Positions 57,870 to 64,000 of a DNA stretch of 64,000 nt are shown one piece after another. The stretch comes from Selaginella moellendorffii. Its lineage: Eukaryota; Streptophyta; Lycopodiopsida; Selaginellales; Selaginellaceae. Location: positions 1,563,666 to 1,627,665 of the forward strand of contig NW_003314292.1 in NCBI RefSeq assembly GCF_000143415.4, written 5' to 3'. Under the pieces are notes generated by a model. That model did no database searches. It worked only from the letters and a program-made list of their open reading frames with translations, and was not told the origin of the DNA. The position numbers and the translations under genes are program-made. Numbering within the stretch: the first letter of the stretch is position 1; every line of letters begins with the position of its first letter.

Positions 57870-59061
57870 CTTTGGCAGCGATTCAAAAGTCCGGGAACCC
57901 GTCGAGGCCTCTCTCAGCCGTCGTCGAGTATGCTTCTCCAACCACAGTACGTCCAGCAGAGGTGTATGAACTCACAGTGAAGGATGCGCTACTGGTGGCC
58001 TGGGATCGCCCTTACCAGGATCCTCTCAAAGTGTTGGACTACGTTGCGCAGGTTATTGATGGCATGTTTCGCCAGTGGAACTCGGATGGGGAGCTGCTTA
58101 CGATGGTGCTGCAGAGCTCTGGGTGGGGGAAGTCGAGGTTACTGCTACAGCTCTCTACAAAAGGCTTCCACGTAGTGTACGTCAACTTCCTCAGGCTTCG
58201 GTCTACAAGCATCCCAGGTCGAAGTCCTGTGGCTCAGCAGCTGATTGACAGTAAACAGGGCGACGATCCACGCGCCGTGGCAGCATGGATTCTCGCCATT
58301 CTAACTCGGATTGAAGGGAAAACCCCACAGGATTGGGTGACAGAACAGTCGGAGCCACATTTCGCCATAAACGTGGCTACAAGGTAAGCGTGAGACTATC
58401 TTCTCTTTTTGTTTGCTGACTTTGTGCTGCTGGTGCTTGTTCCTCCAGCTACCGTGACCTCGTTGAGGAGGTGCTGGAGAAAGTCCCTGAGTCCAGACCG
58501 GCTCTAGGAGAGGACTGGAATCGTAAGCCCCTGTCTCGTTGGTTTGCGCACAAGGCCAAGAAGATTGTCTCGCCTGAGATGACGATCCTCGTCTGCATGG
58601 ACGAGGCGGCTTCATTGTTTACAGAGGTGACCGGCTCATTCCTGGCCTGCAGGAGCTTTTTCTCAAGCATTCCGCGCGACATAAAGGTGTTCGGACTGGT
58701 TGCTGACACTGCAGGAAAGCTGGACCTCGTCGTCCCTGCGAGAATGTATGACCCTGGCTTGTGGGCACGAGCTCCCTCGATGTCGTCATTCAAGCCGATC
58801 TGGGTGGTGGGAAGATTGTGGCGAGACTTTGAGCAGGCAAAGAAGCTAATGTCCTTGCAGCTGAAGACACAGGATCCGACATTCCCATTGGCAGAGCTGA
58901 CAAAGGAGCTGTTCAGGTGGGGGCGGCCCCTGTGGTGCATCCCGCCCAATAGCTTCTGCATGGCGAACATCACTACATCCAACTTGCCTTCACTGTTGTC
59001 GGTGGTGGCAACTTTGGTGAGATATGATATTCACAGAGGTAGAGTTAATATGTCTATTTAA
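57870..59061 (+). pseudogene. NTPase-nuclease family copy 2: P-loop NTPase core, 3' end rearranged
   Basis: Two exons, about 57872-58383 and 58449-59061, joined by a clean GT-AG intron (AG|GTAAGC ... CCAG|C). Motifs in order: ALLVAWDRPYQDPLKVLDYV, Walker A LQSSGWGKSRLL, YVNFL, Walker B ILVCMDEAASL, KVFGLVADT, FKPIWVVGRLW, then ELFRWGRPLW. No in-frame ATG opens this frame: an upstream TAG at 57839 closes it, so the N-terminus seen in copies 1 and 3 is lost. After GRPLW the next 80-90 bp (58936-59020) are the reverse complement of the matching segment in the other copies, so the plus-strand translation there is meaningless and the C-terminal nuclease-like half is absent. Confidence 0.6.
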
Positions 59062-62000
59062 CAGCACAATCTTTTGTAACATCATTCGGTAAAGTAAATT
59101 TATCATTATTAAATCATCATCAAGTAAAATAAGTGTCAAAAATTCTCTGTAAATTATTAGTCACAAAGTAACTAACAATCACTTTTCAACTTACATTTCA
59201 CAAGACTTAAACATTAAATTCATGTCATCAAGTCATCTACTTATCCAACATGAATGTAATACCCTAGATATAAGATAAAGGTTCATTGACAAGCACAGAC
59301 CACTCAAATCTAAGTCAACCACAATAAACTTACCAACACATCTAACCAATAATTTTGAACATGCCCTGAAGAGATTAGCTATGCATGATTAACAGTTAGT
59401 TAAAACTAAAGTGAAGATCATGAGATGAACTCATATTAATACACAACTTCCTCATAAACAAAATTATAATACGGGTACTAACATCTTAACCTTAAACAAT
59501 TAAATTGAATATCATCATCCTTAGTAAGGTGTAACGTTACCATGACCAAATCAAGATCAATGAGAGCTCATTACTCTTATAAAGTTTAACAAAATGCAAG
59601 GTACAACTTGCCACCTAGCATAATATTACAGAATAAATGCACAAAGGTTATTTTTCTAGAAAAGCATAATAGTCACTTTTTTACTTATTCAACTCAATTG
59701 CTTTAGCCCTAAAAGTTAGCATCCCTTTTAAGCCGTATCATACAAACTAATTACTTAGATTTAAACCAACTAAAGTTAACTTTAACCCCTTCACTAGTTT
59801 ATATTGGTTTATGAAAATGGAATGGTTTTCGGGTAAAATGATCAATAGATCAGTCATTGGAAAAGTCTAAGAAAATTTATGAAAAATTTTCTACGTAAAA
59901 AAAGAATAACTTTTAGTTCAAAAATACAAGCTTTCAAACCTCAATCAATTTCCTCCTACTAATAACTTCATATAAGTTCACCTCAATATAAATTTTCATG
60001 ACCCAACAGTATGTCTAAGCATCAAATATCATGCCTATATTTCCAATATCTAACAATGACATTCACAAAATGCAAAATGAACATCTAAGGCTTGGTCATG
60101 AAAATTATATCTTCAGATATTTATATTGCACTAACATTCTTCTTTAAGCATCTTCAAAATCCAATATGAAGCTAAAACACTAACAAGAAAAATAACATAA
60201 AAAATCAAGTTTTAAAGAAAATTGCTTATCACTCAAAAATACAATGCCACTTCCACTAATACAATAGCAATATCAATGCCTCAACTACACACTTTCTCTA
60301 TCTAACAATTTATTCCAAGTGTTAACAAATAAACTAACAAACCATAGCAAGTGAATGTTATAACCTTTTCCAACAGCTCAATGAACAAATCCTTAAGGAA
60401 ATAAAGTACTAACTTAAGCTTAGCATAAAGGATTATTATTAAAAACCAAGTTAAAGCTACTTCAATATTACTTATTGCAAGTAGACTAATTTCACTATCA
60501 ACCATTTGAGGTTGATCGCTATTTGACCAAATAATTTCATATACACATGGCTTACGACCACATAGATATGATATAAGTATTATAATGATTTGATCATCAA
60601 TCGAGCAACATGAACAATGCCTATATCACTACTATAAAAGTTTATGTGAATATCAAATGCCAACTTAATTTGACAAATAAATGCCATATCACCAATAGAG
60701 ATTTATAACACTTAATACCACTAACTTTTGTTTGTAACACAGATAATCTCATGCCATTTTCTTTTCGACCAAACTCAACATTAATCCAATAACAAGTTAT
60801 TTAAGGATTAATACCAAAATTCTTCAGAAAAGAATTGAGCATTGGAACCCAAGTCTAATAACAAGCCTAGACAAAATGGTTTAGCACTTCACTACTATCC
60901 ATCCTACGACTTGCCACTTGTAAGACCATCATAACTAAGACGTATGAAGTTAAGGACTCTCAATTGCATGATGTGAACATGAGTAATGAAATTACATTTC
61001 GTTGCAAATCATTTCTCCAAGAAAAGAAAATTATTTACATGTTTGATCTTTCGTCTCTGGTAACTCTTTTTTTGGACTTAACTTTGTCCAAACCTCAAAC
61101 TTGCTTTCACACTGCTTTCAATCCAATCTAAAAAAGAGTTTATGAGAGAGCACGGCAATGACTATTTGAACTAATAGGCTAATCCCTACAATCTTGATTG
61201 ATTCACTTACAATCATATCTAAGAAGGATCCACTAATGTTGTGTTAAACAACTACAAATTAGCCTATTCACCACTTATAGCAAACCTAGGAGAGGTTTAT
61301 TTTTACCCACGGTACATGGAACAACTCAAAAATCACCAATATGCTAACATTAATCCTACCATCTTAAAGTGTAACCTTGAATTGCTAATATGCCTCACTC
61401 ACAAAATGAAAATGGTAAACTCATGCAAAATGGTATACCTCAAATCCATTTTATGAGCCCAAGTGGAAGCTCATATAATCTAGTACGAAAAGGTAATCAA
61501 AGTCTATACCCAAAGAAAGATTACAAAGTCATAGCACCTAAACATGTACTCACTTGGATCATCATTTTCATCACTGTATATGTAATGAAATTAATTGCCG
61601 TATTTATTGAGGGTTTTTACCCTTTATCATATGATGATTTACCATAGGATAACTATAAAGCATAACCTAAACCCACGTGTTATATGCCATGTTCCAAAAA
61701 CAACGGAGTGGAATCCAAGTTTCAAAACCTTGGGCCATTAAATGAAGAAATGGAGCCAAACTCCCAAGTTTGCAGCCAAAAAGCAAATAAATAATAACAT
61801 AGAGTGACTCTTGAGCGTTCAGCCTAAGGAGTAAAGGGAATAGAAGCACGAAGTGATGTTAGAATAATCTTAAAACTTCTAGCATCCTAATGTCAAGACC
61901 AACATAAAACAGAGCCAAATGAGGATATGGGTACTCCATTAACTAACATGGTGTGAAACTTAGGCTTAAACCTTGCAAAACAAAGATAAACATACAAACA

Positions 62001-62095
62001 AAAACTAAATTATGCCTTAGATTAGTCAACCATGCTCAACCTACCCACTATACATTTGGAACCCACCCCCTAATTGAAACAAATAACCCCTTTTA
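59062..62095. repeat. 3-kb AT-rich block between inverted NTPase-family copies
   Basis: No gene on either strand; plus strand noticeably richer in C than G over long stretches. Its right end (61926-62073: ATGGGTACTCCATTAAC, then CCCACTATACATTTGGAACC) repeats the end of the dispersed repeat at 17527-17675. It begins at the broken end of copy 2 and stops at the broken end of copy 3, which suggests insertion of repeat DNA at or near the junction. Confidence 0.55.
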
Positions 62096-63780
62096 ATTGC
62101 AGCTGTTTCTTAGACAGCTTGGTCACCAAGTCTGGGAGCTTGACAGGGTGGCTGAACCTATTGTAGCTTGCCTCGTGCTTGCAACAGGCATATATTGCCA
62201 AGAGCAGCACAATCCACCCAACTATTTCCCCTCAAGGCCCCCCCACAACATAAGCTTGCTTGAAAACACACTGCACCACCTCCAGCACTGCACACAAATG
62301 ATCTTGGCTGCACAGTATCTGCGCAGCTGCCTCCCCCAGTATAGGCTCAAATGCGTCCACGGTGAAGACGGCGTCATGGTCACCACTTACATGGTTCACT
62401 GTCCGCATGCCACCACCTCGAGGCCAGCCGCCACCCCCAGAACGGCAATGCCCATTTCTTCCGTCAATGCTTGCCTGCCCTGCGGCCTCAGTCTCGCCAA
62501 GGTCGTCCCGCCCAGTAGCTTCTGCATGCGCGAACATCACCGCGTCCAACTCTCCTGCGCTGTTGTCGATAGCAGTGCCACCTGAACAGCTAGTGTCACC
62601 AACCAGTCCGAACACCTTTATGTCACGCGGAATGCTCGAGAAAAACCTCCTGCAGACCAGGAATGAGCCGGCCACCTCCGTAAACAATGAAGCTGCCTCG
62701 TCCATGCAGACGAGGATCTTCATCTCGGGCGAGACAATCTTCTTGGCGTTGCGCGAACCAACGAGACAGGGGCTTACAATTCCAGTCCTCTCCTAGAGCC
62801 GGTCTGGACTCAGGGACTTTCACCACCACCTCCTCAACGAGGTCACGGTAGCTGGAGGAACAAGCACCGGCAGCAAAAAGTCAGCAAACAAAAAGAGAAG
62901 ATAGTCTCTAGCCACGTTTATGAAATGTGGCTCCGACTGTTCCGTCACCCAATCCTGTAGGCTTTTCCCTTTGATCTGAGTTATAATCACGCTGGCACAG
63001 TGCGAGGATCGCCCTGCTTACTGTTAATCAGCTGCTGAGCCACAGGACTTCGACCTGGGATGCCTGTAGACCCAACCCTGAGGAAGTTGACGTACACTAC
63101 GTGGAAGCCTTTTGTAGATATCTGTAGCAGTAACCTCGACTTCCCCCACCCAGAGCTCTGCAGCACCATCGTAAGCAGCTCCCCATCCGAGTTCCACTGG
63201 CGAAACATGCCATCAATAACCTGCGCAACGTAGTCCAACACTTTGAGAGGATCCTGGTAAGGGCGATCCCAGGCCACTGCTAGCGCACGCTTGACTTCCA
63301 GTGGATATACGACTGAAGGACGTCTTGTGGTTGGAGAAGCATACTCGACCACGGCTGAGAGAGGCCTCGACGGGTTCTCGGCGTTTGGAATCGCTGTGAG
63401 CAGTCTGGCCAACCAGTCCTTATCAGCCTCCACCAATAAGAGAAGCACTTTCGTTGCAAGGTGCTTAAGAGGACTGCCAATAGGGGCGGCGTTAAAAAGC
63501 CATTCGACCAGCTTGTCTCGAGACAGTGGCAGTGACGGATCGAACGGGGGCATGCCTTCGGCCAGTTTCTCAAGAGTGTTGCGCAGGAAGTGCTGCGTGA
63601 GAGAGGCATGAGACACAAGATAATTTGCGTACATACCACAAACATAGGTGTCGCCTGTGGGCGCAAGCGTTACTCGTTGCCGAGCTCTTCCGCCGAGACA
63701 GTGTTGGGGTATAGGCGCTGCACAAGAGGGTGATGGTGTCGCAAGATTCGCACCGTCAAACCACCGCTTCTATATTAATA
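62096..63780 (-). pseudogene. NTPase-nuclease family copy 3, inverted
   Basis: Reading leftwards from about 63745 are the N-terminal words (PNTVSAEEL, then a TAA), MYANYLVSHASLTQHFLRNT, KVLLLLVEADKDWLARLL, AVAWDRPYQDPLKVLDYV, Walker A LQSSGWGKSRLL, a break after QLINSKQGD, SYRDLVEEVV, Walker B ILVCMDEAASL and KVFGLVGDT. It then jumps, skipping GRPLW, to the segment homologous to LGGMTLARLRP in a shifted frame, and to FEPILGEAAAQI. It stops at the left end where copy 1 reads KLCGKQLQ. The intron donor present in copy 2 is lost through a 12-bp deletion near 62910. Several frameshifts; not functional. Confidence 0.6.
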
Positions 63781-63837
63781 GTCACAATGTGCATTAAAGT
63801 CCATAAAGTTTTTATAAAATCTTTGGAGAGAATATGC

Positions 63838-64000
63838 CTAATTTTCTTCCAGAGCGATCCTCGCTTTGATCCACGCCTCCACCGCGGCTCCAGTCGAGCA
63901 GTAGTACCCCGCCGGCTCGGTGTTCTCCGTGAAGGGCGCCCCGAGCTTCTTGAGCAGCGTTCCAACGATCGGGTTAAGCCTCTGTCCACTGCGCACTCGT
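63838..64000 (-). CDS. C-terminal exon of an unidentified gene, cut by window edge
   Basis: Minus-strand frame open from the edge to TAG at 63840-63838. It encodes SGQRLNPIVGTLLKKLGAPF, then YYCSTGAAVEAWIKARIALE and a short end. High GC and conserved-looking composition suggest a true protein end. I do not recognise the family. GTGCGCAG near 63990 could be a splice acceptor. Confidence 0.45.
   Translation of the reverse strand, partial: RVRSGQRLNPIVGTLLKKLGAPFTENTEPAGYYCSTGAAVEAWIKARIALEEN

Noticed and set aside
58449-58982. 177-codon minus-strand frame in copy 2
   Set aside because: Mostly antisense shadow. Only its first about 16 codons are meaningful because of the local inversion.

Overview
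This window looks like nuclear DNA of a land plant, most likely a lycophyte of the Selaginella type. That is inference, from very short introns (about 45-75 nt, which splice into long uninterrupted frames here), tightly packed genes, large intronless PPR genes, and plant-type families (subtilase, PSK-simulator-like, bifunctional TH2, ABCB, SH3-less PEX13). Coordinates of multi-exon genes come from my own manual splicing. For URB1, PSI-like, TBC, PEX13, ABCB and PTB the exons add up to an exact multiple of three.

Layout. 1-1675 (-): 5' part of a subtilase. 3502-4887 (-): F-box/LRR gene. 4949-5370: a decayed, internally deleted duplicate of the start of the next gene. 5770-13378 (+): a 13-exon URB1/Npa1 gene for ribosome biogenesis. 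13.4-31 kb is largely repeats and AT-rich DNA. It holds two copies of a repeat family with a GAGNCC-type hexamer array, a 125-bp tandem duplication, an NB-ARC-like relic, a transposase-like relic broken by TGA codons, a short TRIM-type retrotransposon with LTRs, primer-binding site and polypurine tract, and an AT-rich lectin-like gene. 28.8-30.8 kb (-): bifunctional TH2 (TENA + HAD phosphatase, thiamin salvage). 33.5-49.3 kb is a gene-dense block: PSI-like DUF3475/DUF668 protein (-), TBC Rab-GAP (-), PEX13 (+), full-length ABCB transporter (-), and a four-RRM PTB-like protein (-). 49.4-56.7 kb has two intronless PPR genes (-).

The most unusual content is at 52.1-53.6, 57.8-59.1 and 62.1-63.8 kb. 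These are three rearranged copies of one gene family encoding a P-loop NTPase (SGWGKS Walker A, MDEA Walker B, GRPLW motif) followed by a C-terminal part resembling restriction-endonuclease-like domains. From memory the architecture resembles Crinkler-like/transposon-linked NTPase-nuclease proteins of fungi and oomycetes. No copy here is intact. Each has a different deletion, and one carries a local inversion. Copies 2 and 3 face each other around a 3-kb AT-rich block and so form a large inverted repeat.

The housekeeping genes have no operon-like links. Shared promoter signals (AAACCCTA telo-box-like motifs near start codons) and three GC-AG introns recur across them.
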